From the NCBI RefSeq assembly GCF_001952075.1, contig NZ_LXYU01000004.1, forward strand, positions 1 through 64,000: a stretch of DNA of 64,000 nucleotides. Reading direction: 5' to 3'. Made by a program: the position numbers and the translations under genes. Below, piece by piece: positions 37,083 to 47,038 of this stretch. The notes under the pieces are model-generated. The model had not been told where the DNA came from, did not search any database, and saw nothing but the letters and a program-made list of their open reading frames with translations. Position 1 is the stretch's first letter. Each line of letters starts with the position of its first letter. This stretch comes from Ditibartonella apis (GTDB lineage: Bacteria; Pseudomonadota; Alphaproteobacteria; Rhizobiales; Rhizobiaceae).

Positions 37083-39497
37083 ATGACGGCGAATTCGAAA
37101 TTTCTTAGCGCAGCATCTGCACTGGCACTTACAGTAGCAATGGCCGTTCCGGCGACTGTAACTGTCTCGGTTCTGGGAATGGGAGTTGCACAGGCGGCTG
37201 TCGTTCACTCCATCGAGGTTCATGGTAACCAGCGCGTTGACGCACAGACGATTCGTGATAATACGGGCATCAAAGTTGGTAAAAACTTTTCCAATACCGA
37301 TATTGACGAAGGGTTGAAGCGGCTTTTTGCAATGGGTCTGTTTTCCGACGTGAAGATGAAACAAGTCGGAAGTACGCTTGTTGTTACCGTCAAGGAATAC
37401 GAAGTCGTCAATCAGGTGCTCTTCCAAGGCAATAAAAAGGTCAAAGATCCGGATTTGCAGCGCGTCATCTCGCTCAAACCCCGTGAAGCTTTCGATCCTG
37501 CCAAGCTTGCATCGGATGAGCAGGCTATTCGTGATGCCTATCGTTATGTAGGTCGCAATGACGCTGCAGTTTCCGCGCAGACAGTCGACCTCGGACAGGG
37601 ACGTGTCAATGTTATCTTCAAAATCACGGAAGGTAAAAAGACCAAAATTGATGACATTACCTTTGAAGGAAATAAAGCCTTTGGTAACCGTCGTCTGCGT
37701 GATGTGATTGCTACAAAACGGTCGAACTTCCTTTCATGGTTGACGCGCGGTGATGTTTACAGTGACGATCGTCTTCAGGCAGATCAGGAAGCACTCCGTC
37801 GTTTTTATTTCAATCACGGCTATGCCGATTTCCAGATTGTTTCGGCCGACGCAACCTTTGACGAAGCAAGCAATTCGTACAAAATCAAGTTCGTTGTTGA
37901 TGAAGGCGCCCGCTACAAGTTAGGCGACGTTCAGGTTGATAGCACGATCGAAGGTGTTGATACCCAATCAATGCAGAAAGTGCTGAAAACCCATGAGGGT
38001 GATGTCTATTCGGCAAAACGTATTGAAGACTCGGTATTGGCAATTAATGATAAAGTTGCTGATTCAGGTTATGCTTTTGCCAAGGTCGAGCCGCGTGGTG
38101 ATCGTGATTTTAACAATCACACGATTTCCATCGTCTACAATATCGATCAGGGGCCTCGCGCTTATGTCGAACGTATCGAGATTCGCGGTAACGATAAGAC
38201 ACGTGATTATGTTATCCGTCGTGAACTTGATTTGAACGAAGGTGATGCCTACAACCAGACAATGGTTCAGCGCGCCAAGCGCCGTCTTGAAGGACTTGGT
38301 TTCTTCCAGACAGTCAATGTATCGACGGCTCCGGGATCACAACCTGATCAGGTTATCCTTGTTGTTGATGTAACCGAAAAATCGACTGGTGAGTTCTCTA
38401 TCGGTGGTGGTTATACAACCGGTGGCGATTCGCCGGGTGCTTCTGTTGAAGCTTCTATTACAGAGCGTAACTTCTTGGGACGTGGCCAATATGTTCGTAT
38501 TGGTGCCGGTGCCGGCGAAGATGACGCACGTAATTATAACCTGTCGTTTACCGAGCCTTATTTCCTCGGCTATCGCTTATCGGCCGGTTTTGATATCTTC
38601 CGTCGCACATATCGTATGAATGACGATTATGATGTCAAACAAACTGGTGGTACAGTTCGTTTCGGTGTTCCGATTACTGAACAGTTGACCGGTAGCATCG
38701 CCTATAACTATGTTCAGGAAGAATATGATCTTGACCATAAGCATCGCTATAAAGATCGTGCAAAAGAGAACGGTACGACTAAAGAAGAAGAGGAAATGAA
38801 GGATTATTCGGGTGCCATTATTCAGGCTTCCGAAAATAGTCCTTGGATCCGGTCTTCGGTCAGTTACGGTTTGACCTATAACACGATCGACGACATGAAA
38901 AATCCGCATGATGGTCTCTTTATTCGTGGTATTCAGGAATATGCCGGTGTCGGTGGTGATGCCAACTTCTTGAAGACAACTGGCAAGGCCATGATGTACA
39001 AGACGATTTCCGAAACATACGATCTTGTCGGATTGCTGTCTGTCGGTGGTGGTTATATTCACGAGATCGGTGATGATGGTGTCCGTATCTTCGATATGTT
39101 CAAAAGCAATTCGGATATCATTCGCGGTTTTAAATATAACGGCATTGGCCCGCGTCAACGTTCTTCAGACGGAGATAAGTATTTCCTTGGTGGCACAACC
39201 TATATGAATGCCACGGCGGAAATCCAGTTCCCGATGCCGGTTGTTCCGGATAGTTTGGGTATGCGTGGAGCATTCTTTGCTGATACTGCAACACTTTACG
39301 GCAACAAGTATGATCCTAGTTATCCCAATGAAAATCCGGTTACGGGTGATGACAGTGCATGGCGTGCATCAGCTGGTGTCAGCTTGATGTGGGCATCTCC
39401 GTTCGGTCCGTTGCGTTTTGACTATGCATGGCCTGTCGTAAAAGAGAGTGGTGATCGGACACAGAACTTCAACTTTGGTGTCTCAACCAAGTTCTAA
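37083..39497 (+). CDS. bamA: Outer membrane protein assembly factor BamA
   Basis: BamA is the essential beta-barrel insertase of the outer membrane. The 804-residue product has a signal peptide (cleaved near AQA-AVVHS). Five POTRA domains run through about residue 425 (the first starts VVHSIEVHGNQRVDAQTIRD). A 16-strand barrel follows. It contains the conserved loop-6 motif in DIIRGFKYNGIGPRQ near residue 680, corresponding to VRGF/Y. It ends in a C-terminal phenylalanine (FNFGVSTKF), as expected for a barrel. ATG 37083 follows AAAGAAGCCA. Confidence 0.97.
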   Translation: MTANSKFLSAASALALTVAMAVPATVTVSVLGMGVAQAAVVHSIEVHGNQRVDAQTIRDNTGIKVGKNFSNTDIDEGLKRLFAMGLFSDVKMKQVGSTLVVTVKEYEVVNQVLFQGNKKVKDPDLQRVISLKPREAFDPAKLASDEQAIRDAYRYVGRNDAAVSAQTVDLGQGRVNVIFKITEGKKTKIDDITFEGNKAFGNRRLRDVIATKRSNFLSWLTRGDVYSDDRLQADQEALRRFYFNHGYADFQIVSADATFDEASNSYKIKFVVDEGARYKLGDVQVDSTIEGVDTQSMQKVLKTHEGDVYSAKRIEDSVLAINDKVADSGYAFAKVEPRGDRDFNNHTISIVYNIDQGPRAYVERIEIRGNDKTRDYVIRRELDLNEGDAYNQTMVQRAKRRLEGLGFFQTVNVSTAPGSQPDQVILVVDVTEKSTGEFSIGGGYTTGGDSPGASVEASITERNFLGRGQYVRIGAGAGEDDARNYNLSFTEPYFLGYRLSAGFDIFRRTYRMNDDYDVKQTGGTVRFGVPITEQLTGSIAYNYVQEEYDLDHKHRYKDRAKENGTTKEEEEMKDYSGAIIQASENSPWIRSSVSYGLTYNTIDDMKNPHDGLFIRGIQEYAGVGGDANFLKTTGKAMMYKTISETYDLVGLLSVGGGYIHEIGDDGVRIFDMFKSNSDIIRGFKYNGIGPRQRSSDGDKYFLGGTTYMNATAEIQFPMPVVPDSLGMRGAFFADTATLYGNKYDPSYPNENPVTGDDSAWRASAGVSLMWASPFGPLRFDYAWPVVKESGDRTQNFNFGVSTKF

Positions 39498-39506
39498 TTT
39501 TTCCTT

Positions 39507-39532
39507 TCTCCCGATCTTGATGGGTCGGGAGA
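39507..39532 (+). terminator. Hairpin between bamA and lpxD
   Basis: TCTCCCGA (39507-39514) and TCGGGAGA (39525-39532) form a perfect eight-base stem ten bases after the bamA stop. It ends 12 bases before the lpxD start. No T tail is present. Likely attenuation or mRNA protection between two co-transcribed genes. Confidence 0.55.
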
Positions 39533-39544
39533 GAAAGTGTTCTG

Positions 39545-40588
39545 ATGGCGGATTCATTATTTTTTACGCCGTCCCGACAGTTGACTGTTGGCGAGGCGGC
39601 AGCTTTAACAGGTGCCGCTTTACGCAATCCTGAATTGAGTGGCTCGGTTATAGAGCATCTTTCCTCGCTTGATAATGCAGAGCCGGGTTCTCTGGTTTTT
39701 GTCGAAAGTAGAAAATTTGCAAAAGCACTTCGGGAGAGCCGTGCTCTTGCAGTTTTCTGTTCGGAAGACGTCGCTTCCAAGGTTCCTGATAATATTGCTA
39801 CGTTGGTTACGCCGTCGCCCCATCGCGATTTTGCGATGATTGGTCGGATTTTGTTTCCAACAGCTGCAAAACCGGCTCCATGGTTTGGCGAATATGGTAT
39901 ATCTCCTCAAGCCTTTGTTCATCCGGAAGCAAAGCTGGAAGAGGGGGTTACCGTTGAAGCCGGTGCGGTTATCGGGCGTGGTGCGGAAGTGGGGAGCGGT
40001 ACACTTGTTTCTTCGACAGCCGTGATTGGTGAAAATTGCCGCGTCGGGCGGGAATGTTACATTGCACCGTCGGTTTCAATCCAATACAGCTTCATTGGTA
40101 ATCGTGTTCATCTTTATCCCGGTGTCAGAGTCGGGCAAGACGGATTTGGATATGTCGGCGGCCCGAGCGGAATTGAAAAAATCCCGCAACTTGGCCGCGT
40201 TATTATTCAGGATGATGTGGAAATTGGCGCCAACACCACTATTGACCGTGGTGCGCTAAAAGATACTGTGATCGGTGAGGGGACCAAGATTGATAATCTT
40301 GTCCAGATTGCTCATAACGTTCAAATCGGGCGCTATTGCCTTATCGCTGCACACTGCGGAATTGCCGGCAGTTCAACGATTGGTGATATGACCCAATTGG
40401 GTGGTAGCGTCGGTTTGGCAGATCACGTCAAAGTCGGAGCTCATGTTCAAATTGCTGCGGCTAGCGGCGTGATGAATGATATTCCGGACGGAGAAAAATG
40501 GGGTGGTAGCCCTGCAAGACCGATAAAGCAGTGGTTCCGTGAAGTTGCTGCACTCAGAAATATGACAAAGTTCAATAAGGAGAAATGA
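39545..40588 (+). CDS. lpxD: UDP-3-O-(3-hydroxyacyl)glucosamine N-acyltransferase LpxD
   Basis: This enzyme adds the second hydroxyacyl chain in lipid A synthesis. The 347-residue product has the N-terminal uridine-binding domain ([20 protein letters not shown]) and a left-handed parallel beta-helix of hexapeptide repeats (about 105-310). The catalytic His lies in [20 protein letters not shown]. The C-terminal [11 protein letters not shown] helix completes it. The next gene, fabZ, starts four bases after the stop. Confidence 0.97.
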   Translation: MADSLFFTPSRQLTVGEAAALTGAALRNPELSGSVIEHLSSLDNAEPGSLVFVESRKFAKALRESRALAVFCSEDVASKVPDNIATLVTPSPHRDFAMIGRILFPTAAKPAPWFGEYGISPQAFVHPEAKLEEGVTVEAGAVIGRGAEVGSGTLVSSTAVIGENCRVGRECYIAPSVSIQYSFIGNRVHLYPGVRVGQDGFGYVGGPSGIEKIPQLGRVIIQDDVEIGANTTIDRGALKDTVIGEGTKIDNLVQIAHNVQIGRYCLIAAHCGIAGSSTIGDMTQLGGSVGLADHVKVGAHVQIAAASGVMNDIPDGEKWGGSPARPIKQWFREVAALRNMTKFNKEK

Positions 40589-40592
40589 CGAG

Positions 40593-41072
40593 ATGAATGC
40601 TGCTGTTGAGAAAAACAGTCTGGAAGCAGTTGATATACGCAAGCTCTTGTCAATATTGCCTCACCGCTATCCATTCCTTCTTATCGATCGTATTGTTGAT
40701 ATTGATGGCGATCAATCGGCTACCGGTATTAAAAATGTGACAGTGAATGAGCCACATTTTACTGGCCACTTTCCGGAAAATCCGATTATGCCGGGGGTGC
40801 TTATCATTGAAGCTATGGCTCAGACCGCAGGAGCTATTTCTTTGCTCGTACAAGGTGATGAAAAACCGGGTGTCGTTTATCTCATGACAGTTGACAAGGC
40901 GAAATTCCGTAAGCCGGTTGTACCTGGTGATCAGTTAAAGCTTCATGTCAAGAAATTGAAACAACATGGCGGAATTAGAAGGTTTTCTTGCCTTGCAGAA
41001 GTTGACGGTAACCGTGTGGCAGAAGCGGAAGTCGCGGCCATGATTGCGGTTGCCGATAATAAAGAAGAATAG
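40593..41072 (+). CDS. fabZ: 3-hydroxyacyl-ACP dehydratase FabZ
   Basis: FabZ dehydrates 3-hydroxyacyl-ACP in fatty-acid elongation, competing with LpxA/LpxD for substrate. The 159-residue product has [16 protein letters not shown], the hot-dog-fold active-site motif [19 protein letters not shown] (His and Glu catalytic), and [16 protein letters not shown]. It lies between lpxD and lpxA, the usual place. Confidence 0.97.
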   Translation: MNAAVEKNSLEAVDIRKLLSILPHRYPFLLIDRIVDIDGDQSATGIKNVTVNEPHFTGHFPENPIMPGVLIIEAMAQTAGAISLLVQGDEKPGVVYLMTVDKAKFRKPVVPGDQLKLHVKKLKQHGGIRRFSCLAEVDGNRVAEAEVAAMIAVADNKEE

Positions 41073-41081
41073 GGTTCCAGA

Positions 41082-41909
41082 ATGTCCGGTGTTGAAATTC
41101 ATCCAACTGCAATTGTAGAAAAAGGTGCAGAACTTGGTGCTAATGTAAAAATCGGGCCCTTTTGCACAGTAAGCGCCGACGCTGTCATTGGCGACGATTC
41201 ACGTTTGTTGAGTCATGTCGTCATAATGGGTCCAACGACATTGGGTGCAAACGCTCTCGTCTATCCGAATGCGGTTTTGGGTGGCGATCCTCAAAATAAT
41301 AAACACAAAGGTGGGCGTACCACTTTAGTTATCGGGAAGAATTGCATTATCCGTGAGGGTGTCACTATGCATCGTGGATCGGATACAAGTCGTGGAACGA
41401 CGACTGTTGGCGATGATTGTGAATTTTTGGCGTACGCTCATGTGGCTCACGATTGTGCTTTGGGAAATCATGTTACATTTTCCAACAATGTGATGATTGG
41501 TGGCCACGTTGTTATCGGTGATTATGTGATTATTGGCGGCGGCGGTGCGGTTCATCAATTTGTTCGTGTCGGGCATCACGCTTTTGTTGGCGGTTTGGCG
41601 GCTCTGGTTGGTGATCTTATTCCTTATGGGTCTGCAATCGGCGTACATGCATGGCTTGGTGGCCTCAATATTATCGGCATGAAAAGATCAGGATTGCCTC
41701 ACAGTGAAATTCATGCTGTGCGTCATGCTGTGCCGATGCTCTTTGACAGAACCAAGCCGATTGCCGAAAGGGCTATTGATGTGCGTAATGCCTATCGTGC
41801 TTCAAAGGCGGTATGCGACATTATCGATTTTGTTGAAGCTGATCACAAACGGGCATTTTGTACGCCAAAGCTGGATAAAACAAATAGCAGCGACGATATT
41901 GGATTTTGA
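41082..41909 (+). CDS. lpxA: UDP-N-acetylglucosamine acyltransferase LpxA
   Basis: LpxA makes the first acylation of lipid A synthesis. The 275-residue product is a hexapeptide-repeat beta-helix (VEIHPTAIVEKGAELGANVK, IGPFCTVSADAVIG, TMHRGSDTSRGTTTVGDDCE). The catalytic His is in YAHVAHDCALGNHVTFSNNV, and the C-terminal helical domain follows NIIGMKRSGLPHSEIHAVRH. lpxI begins two bases after its stop. Confidence 0.97.
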   Translation: MSGVEIHPTAIVEKGAELGANVKIGPFCTVSADAVIGDDSRLLSHVVIMGPTTLGANALVYPNAVLGGDPQNNKHKGGRTTLVIGKNCIIREGVTMHRGSDTSRGTTTVGDDCEFLAYAHVAHDCALGNHVTFSNNVMIGGHVVIGDYVIIGGGGAVHQFVRVGHHAFVGGLAALVGDLIPYGSAIGVHAWLGGLNIIGMKRSGLPHSEIHAVRHAVPMLFDRTKPIAERAIDVRNAYRASKAVCDIIDFVEADHKRAFCTPKLDKTNSSDDIGF

Positions 41910-41911
41910 AT

Positions 41912-42784
41912 ATGGGGAAGGGCGACATAAAACGTAGCCTTTCCGGTCGTACCGCAATTATTGCGGGTAGTGGTATTTTACCATTAGCAGTTGCCAAAGC
42001 AATTGAAGAAACAGGGGAAAAGCCTTTTCTTGTTCCGCTGAAAGGCGAAGCCGATCCGAGGCTTTACGCCTATGATCATTGTGAAATCTCGGTAGTACAG
42101 TTAGCAAAACTGATAAAAGCTTTGAAAAAAGCGAATATCACAAATGTTATATTGGCTGGTGGCGTCAAAAGTCGGCCCAATCTCGCTGATTTGCGCCCTG
42201 ACTGGACGACTTTATCGGCATTGCCTAAATTGTTCCGTGCTTTAGGGCAGGGAGACGACACACTTTTGAAAGCCTTCATTAGCGTTGTCGAAAAATATGG
42301 TTTTCACGTTGTGGGTGCCCATGAAGTCGTTCCGCAGTTATTGGCACCCAAAGGATTCAATCTGACAAAGAAACGCGCTGATGAGAAAAATTGGCGGGAT
42401 ATCATGCTTGCAGCAGAAGCGGCAGCAATTTTGGGAAAACTTGATATTGGTCAGGGAGCGGTTGCTGTAAAAGGGCGCGTTGTGGCAGTTGAAGGTGCGG
42501 AAGGTACCGATAACATGTTACGCCGTATTACCGAAATGCGTAATGAAAAACGCATTCCTCTAAAAGGTGGCGTGTTGGTCAAGCGAGCCAAAGAACAGCA
42601 GGATGAAAGAGCAGACTTGCCCACCATCGGGCCTGAAACAATTATTCATGCCAAACAATGTCATTTGGATGGTGTTGCAATCGAAGCAGAAAGAACTTTT
42701 ATCGTTTCTTTGAAAGAGACGGTTGAACAGGCGGATAAATGTTCGATTTTCATCGAGACCTTCGGAAAGAACGAACATGTCTGA
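41912..42784 (+). CDS. lpxI: UDP-2,3-diacylglucosamine pyrophosphatase LpxI
   Basis: LpxI hydrolyses UDP-2,3-diacylglucosamine to lipid X, replacing LpxH in alphaproteobacteria. The 290-residue product starts at ATG 41912 (a TTG two codons upstream overlaps the lpxA stop). It has GSGILPLAVAKAIEETGEKP, NVILAGGVKSRPNLADLRPD, and the catalytic-domain VVAVEGAEGTDNMLRRI with the essential Asp. Its last eight bases overlap the lpxB start. Confidence 0.95.
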   Translation: MGKGDIKRSLSGRTAIIAGSGILPLAVAKAIEETGEKPFLVPLKGEADPRLYAYDHCEISVVQLAKLIKALKKANITNVILAGGVKSRPNLADLRPDWTTLSALPKLFRALGQGDDTLLKAFISVVEKYGFHVVGAHEVVPQLLAPKGFNLTKKRADEKNWRDIMLAAEAAAILGKLDIGQGAVAVKGRVVAVEGAEGTDNMLRRITEMRNEKRIPLKGGVLVKRAKEQQDERADLPTIGPETIIHAKQCHLDGVAIEAERTFIVSLKETVEQADKCSIFIETFGKNEHV

Positions 42785-43943
42785 CGGTCCTATCAAAATT
42801 GCTATCGTTGCCGGCGAGGAATCGGGAGATTTGCTTGGAGCCGATTTGATATCGGCACTGGCGCGAAAAACTGGACGCAATATCAAATTGATAGGAGTTG
42901 GCGGTGCACATCTTGAAGCGTTGGGGCTTAAAAGTGTCTTCAATGTTGATGACATCGCACTGATGGGGCTCGGAGCAGTTTTGAAAAAACTGCCGAAACT
43001 TATCCTGCATATACATCGTCTGGCGCGTTATATTGCCGATGAAAAGCCCGATTGTCTTATCATTATCGATAGTCCGGATTTTACTCATCGTGTTGCAAAA
43101 AAAGTACGGAAATTCGCACCTCGAATTCCTATTATAAAATATATCGCTCCTTCGGTCTGGGCATGGCGCCCCGAACGAGCCAAGGCAATGTGTTCCTATA
43201 TTGACCACGTTCTCGTCGTGCTACCCTTCGAAAAAAAGGTTATGCATGATTTGCAAGGCCCGCCTGCAACTTATGTCGGTCATAGATTGTTGACCTATCC
43301 GCCATTGCTGATAATGGAAAAAATGCGATTGCGCCATTTGGAAGAGAAAAGGTCAGACCCGACAGTGGTCGTTTTACCAGGCTCAAGACATTTTGAAATT
43401 CGTGGCTTGATGCCTATTTTCGGGGCGGCTTTGGAAATCTTGAAAAAACGGCAGCCAGCGATCAATTTTGTTTTGCCTACTCTGCCAAGACTTGCCGACA
43501 GTGTGCGTAAACTTATGAGTGAATGGCCGGTAAAAGTTGATATTGTCGTTGGTGAAGATGAAAAATGGGCTGCTTTTGCAAAAGCCGATGCTGCACTCGC
43601 TGCGTCCGGTACGGTTTCTCTGGAACTTGCACTCGCCAATATTCCGATGGTTCTTGGTTATAAAGCTGATCTTTTTTCAAAAACTTTCATATTGCCGCGG
43701 GTAAAAGTGTGGAGCGCTGCATTGCCCAATATCATCGCCGACCGACCGGTTGTTCCGGAATATTTTAACGAGTTTTTGCGTCCCGGTATGCTCGCCCGTC
43801 AGGTTGAACAATTGGTTGTTGCGGGGCCGGTTCGTCAAGCGCAACTTGATGGATTTTCATTGATAAAAACGACCATGAAAACATCCGCACCATCCGGTGA
43901 AATTGCGTCGCAAGCCTTGTTGAAATATTTGAAGCTTCATTGA
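42777..43943 (+). CDS. lpxB: Lipid-A-disaccharide synthase LpxB
   Basis: This GT19 glycosyltransferase joins lipid X with UDP-diacylglucosamine. The 388-residue product starts at ATG 42777, overlapping lpxI. It contains KIAIVAGEESGDLLGADLIS, the conserved IIIDSPDFTHRVAKKVRK, YIAPSVWAWRPERAKAM, VVVLPGSRHFEIRGLMPIF and ASGTVSLELALANIPMV. This is the last gene of the lipid A cluster. gltA, which follows lpxB in many Rhizobiales, is not here; the next gene is an ABC ATPase on the other strand. Confidence 0.97.
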   Translation: MSDGPIKIAIVAGEESGDLLGADLISALARKTGRNIKLIGVGGAHLEALGLKSVFNVDDIALMGLGAVLKKLPKLILHIHRLARYIADEKPDCLIIIDSPDFTHRVAKKVRKFAPRIPIIKYIAPSVWAWRPERAKAMCSYIDHVLVVLPFEKKVMHDLQGPPATYVGHRLLTYPPLLIMEKMRLRHLEEKRSDPTVVVLPGSRHFEIRGLMPIFGAALEILKKRQPAINFVLPTLPRLADSVRKLMSEWPVKVDIVVGEDEKWAAFAKADAALAASGTVSLELALANIPMVLGYKADLFSKTFILPRVKVWSAALPNIIADRPVVPEYFNEFLRPGMLARQVEQLVVAGPVRQAQLDGFSLIKTTMKTSAPSGEIASQALLKYLKLH

Positions 43944-44235
43944 ATAGTTTGCAGCTTATCAAGGCACTGGAGCTTCATCGAAGCATGGCGAGATAGAAAA
44001 CAACACCGGATCGAGTTCAGTTTTTTAAAAAATAAACGCGGCTTTCGCGTATATTTCTGCCGAAAATTCGCAATTATCTACTTACTTATTCCGGAATTGC
44101 TTGAGAGGCTAAAATGCTTTGTGCTGCACGTTAAAAATTGTCGAAAACAGGCGGATGAAACCGTGTCCGTCAGTCGTCATATGGCGTAAATTCGTTGAAA
44201 AACGCCATTCATGAGCTGGTTCAATAATTAACTAT
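43944..44235. other. Convergent gap between lpxB and the ABC transporter operon
   Basis: These 292 bases contain no supported ORF. A seven-base inverted repeat ATGGCGT/ACGCCAT (44181-44187 and 44202-44208) with a 14-base loop lies 28 bases beyond the ABC ATPase stop and may be a weak terminator for that minus-strand operon. No strong terminator was seen for lpxB. Confidence 0.45.
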
Positions 44236-45015
44236 TTAATGTTTTATTTTCGCGAGGAAATCTTTAGCTCTCTGGTTATCAGGATTTGAAAAGAATTTAT
44301 CGGGTGTTGTGTCCTCGATAATCCTTCCGTTCTCGAGAAAAAGAACACGTTCCGAAACTTCGCGCGCAAATCCCATTTCGTGTGTAACGCAAAGCATGGT
44401 CATTCCGGTTTCGGCAAGCTTTACAATGACATCCAGCACTTCTCCGACCATTTCCGGATCAAGAGCCGACGTTGGTTCATCAAATAACATGACCTTGGGT
44501 TCCATACAAAGAGCACGAGCAATAGCCACGCGTTGCTGCTGCCCACCGGATAACTGGGACGGATATTTTTCACTATGAGCTTCAATACCGACTTTACTTA
44601 AATATTTTATCGCGCGCTCTTTCGCCTCATCCTTTGTCAGTCCTTGGACGGTCATGGGTGCAAGAATGCAATTTTGCATGACAGTCATATGGGGGAAGAG
44701 ATTAAAATGCTGAAACACCATGCCAACTTCGCGGAGCACCTTTTTCTGCTCTTGCGGTGCTGCACTCATTATATCGACACCATAAATTCGGATGCTTCCT
44801 TGTTCTGGTACTTCGAGCTGGTTTATGCAGCGGATAAGGGTCGATTTACCGGAACCGGACGGTCCACATAAAACAATGCGTTCTCCCGCTTTAACGTCAA
44901 GGGAGATATTATGAAGAGCCTGAAATTCTCCATACCACTTGTTCAATTCTTCAATGACAATGACATGTTCATCCGATTTGGCTTTATCGTTGTTCTTGTG
45001 CTGAACTGCCGCCAT
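44236..45015 (-). CDS. Polar amino acid ABC transporter, ATP-binding protein
   Basis: This 259-residue ATPase of the GlnQ/HisP type energises amino-acid uptake. Its Walker A is [15 protein letters not shown], its Q-loop region is [16 protein letters not shown], its ABC signature is [15 protein letters not shown], and its Walker B is [20 protein letters not shown], followed by a switch His in [11 protein letters not shown]. It is the last gene of a five-gene minus-strand operon and is separated from the permease genes by a dehydrogenase gene. Confidence 0.94.
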   Translation of the reverse strand: MAAVQHKNNDKAKSDEHVIVIEELNKWYGEFQALHNISLDVKAGERIVLCGPSGSGKSTLIRCINQLEVPEQGSIRIYGVDIMSAAPQEQKKVLREVGMVFQHFNLFPHMTVMQNCILAPMTVQGLTKDEAKERAIKYLSKVGIEAHSEKYPSQLSGGQQQRVAIARALCMEPKVMLFDEPTSALDPEMVGEVLDVIVKLAETGMTMLCVTHEMGFAREVSERVLFLENGRIIEDTTPDKFFSNPDNQRAKDFLAKIKH

Positions 45016-45040
45016 TGCTGTTGTTCTCCGTTTCTGGTTC

Positions 45041-46288
45041 TCAAAACCGTGTTAGACTGAAAGCATCAGGAGATGTCAATGGTTGTTCACCCGCCATTAT
45101 CTCGGCAAGTAATTTTCCACTAACCGCTCCGAGCGTCAATCCATGGTGCGCATGGCCAAAATTGAGCCAAAGACCCTTGTGAGAGGGGGCTTTTCCGATA
45201 ATCGGGCGCATGTCTGAAAGGCAGGGGCGTTCACCGAGCCAAGGTTCGGTCTCGACATATTCACCAAGCGGAAAAATGTTTTTGGCAATTTTTTCAGCCC
45301 GCTTTAGTTGTGTCCAATAAGGCGGGGCTTTCGGACTTGCAAATTCGATTCCCGTTGTGAGCCGAATTCCTTGACGCATTGGCGCCAGTACAAATCCGGC
45401 GACGGGATCACAGATAGAATGTTCAAGAACTGTCTTCTCGTCGACTTGCTGGTAGTGAATATGATAGCCACGCTTTATGGCAAAAGGAATATGACGATAG
45501 CCGAATTTGTTCAAAAACTGAATGGATTGAGGACCAAGAGCAACGACGATGTCGGGTGCTCCAATTGATATGCCGTTATCATTTATTTGCCAGATTCCGT
45601 TATTATATTCGGTTTTTAAAGCATCGAGTTTCACAAAACTCCCACCTTGTTTGATAAAATAACGCGCATAAGCGGCGGTCAATCCGCCGGGGTCGTTGAC
45701 AGTTTTCGGGTCAAGCCAATGAATGCCGCCGACAAGCTGTGGATTGATATGTGGAACACGCTGAATTAGCGCGTTCCGGTCAAGAACATCGTAATTGAGG
45801 TGACAACGCTCAAGCGTAAGAAGATGGTTTTTCGCTTTATCAAAGTCTTTATCGCTGCGGAATATCTCAAGCCAGCCCTTCGGCTCGATAAAAGAGGTGG
45901 CACCAGCCAATTCGGCTAAAAAATCGTGTTCTTTGACGCTGTTTTCAATGAGAGGTAACAGAGCCAATGTCGATTCTTCCAGATTCTTCGGTGATGATTG
46001 GTGCCAGAACTTGAAGAGCCACGGTGCTATTTGCGGCAGGTAACTCCAGTCAAACCGGACATCGGTTTGATGATTGAACGCATAGGCGATGAGACGCGAA
46101 AATTCTCGGGGAAAATGGTAAGGAATGACGCTTGATCTCTCGATCAGTCCCGCATTGCCGTAACTTGTCCCTTGTCCGGGGTCTTTTTTATCGACAAGGC
46201 AAACGTGATAACCTCTCAATTGTAGATGTAAACATGTGCACACGCCGACGATTCCGGCTCCGAGCACGACAACATCAAATTTTTTCAT
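45041..46288 (-). CDS. FAD-dependent D-amino-acid dehydrogenase (DadA-like)
   Basis: This 415-residue oxidoreductase of the DAO superfamily probably deaminates D-amino acids to keto acids and passes electrons to the respiratory chain. The FAD motif is [20 protein letters not shown], followed by [20 protein letters not shown] and a C-terminal [20 protein letters not shown] then [20 protein letters not shown], both typical of DadA proteins. It lies in an amino-acid ABC transporter operon (39 bases after a permease, 25 before the ATPase), so import and oxidation of the same amino acid is likely. The exact substrate is not readable from sequence; proline or glycine-like oxidases are alternatives. 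Confidence 0.85.
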   Translation of the reverse strand: MKKFDVVVLGAGIVGVCTCLHLQLRGYHVCLVDKKDPGQGTSYGNAGLIERSSVIPYHFPREFSRLIAYAFNHQTDVRFDWSYLPQIAPWLFKFWHQSSPKNLEESTLALLPLIENSVKEHDFLAELAGATSFIEPKGWLEIFRSDKDFDKAKNHLLTLERCHLNYDVLDRNALIQRVPHINPQLVGGIHWLDPKTVNDPGGLTAAYARYFIKQGGSFVKLDALKTEYNNGIWQINDNGISIGAPDIVVALGPQSIQFLNKFGYRHIPFAIKRGYHIHYQQVDEKTVLEHSICDPVAGFVLAPMRQGIRLTTGIEFASPKAPPYWTQLKRAEKIAKNIFPLGEYVETEPWLGERPCLSDMRPIIGKAPSHKGLWLNFGHAHHGLTLGAVSGKLLAEIMAGEQPLTSPDAFSLTRF

Positions 46289-46327
46289 TTGAACTTAATC
46301 CCGCAATCCTCTTTTATCCGGCTTGTA

Positions 46328-47038
46328 TTAACGCAGATGACGCGTCAGTCTACGTTCTGTCATGCCGATCAAGCGTCGAACAATTTCAACGATAATCAGA
46401 TAAAGTACAGCCGCCCAGATATAGACCTGAAAATCGAACGTCCGTGAATAGGCAAGTTTGGCAACGCCCATCAGATCATAGACCGTTACGAGAGATGCAA
46501 CAGCACTGGCTTTGATCATAAGGATAAACTCGTTTCCCAAAGGACGTAACGCCATGATCATGGATTGCGGTAATATAACGCGGATGAAAGTGGTTTTCCG
46601 GCTAAGCCCCAATGCTTTGGCGGCTTCATATTGACCGGCGGGTACCGATTGCATGCTGCCGCGGAAAATTTCTGCCTGATAAGCAGAAGTATTCAGCGAG
46701 AAAATGAAGAGGCAGCACCACCACGAGCTTTGGAAAAACCACCACAAACCGACGCTTTTCCAAAAAACACTGAACGAGCCGATGCCGTAATAGAATAGAA
46801 ATAGTTGTGCAAGGAGCGGCGAACCACGAAAGAAATAGATGTAAATACGAGCCGGTAAACTTAGCCACGAATGTTTCGAGCGCCACGCAAATGTTATCAT
46901 GATGCTCAAGAAAAAGCCGACAGTATAGGAAAGTGCCACGAGCTTTATAGTGACGAAAAAACCGTCAATAAATTTCATGCCGTAGCGGCTCAAAATATCC
47001 GGATTGATGATAAAATGCAGGAAATCTGGGATCATCAT
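46328..47038 (-). CDS. Polar amino acid ABC transporter, permease (HisM/GlnP type)
   Basis: This 236-residue inner-membrane protein has five or so helices. GFFVTIKLVALSYTVGFFLS is the usual start of the family domain. The cytoplasmic EAA loop reads YEAAKALGLSRKTTFIRVIL followed by LPQSMIMALRPLGNEFI. It overlaps the upstream permease gene by four bases (ATGA), indicating coupled translation of a heterodimeric permease. Confidence 0.93.
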   Translation of the reverse strand: MMIPDFLHFIINPDILSRYGMKFIDGFFVTIKLVALSYTVGFFLSIMITFAWRSKHSWLSLPARIYIYFFRGSPLLAQLFLFYYGIGSFSVFWKSVGLWWFFQSSWWCCLFIFSLNTSAYQAEIFRGSMQSVPAGQYEAAKALGLSRKTTFIRVILPQSMIMALRPLGNEFILMIKASAVASLVTVYDLMGVAKLAYSRTFDFQVYIWAAVLYLIIVEIVRRLIGMTERRLTRHLR

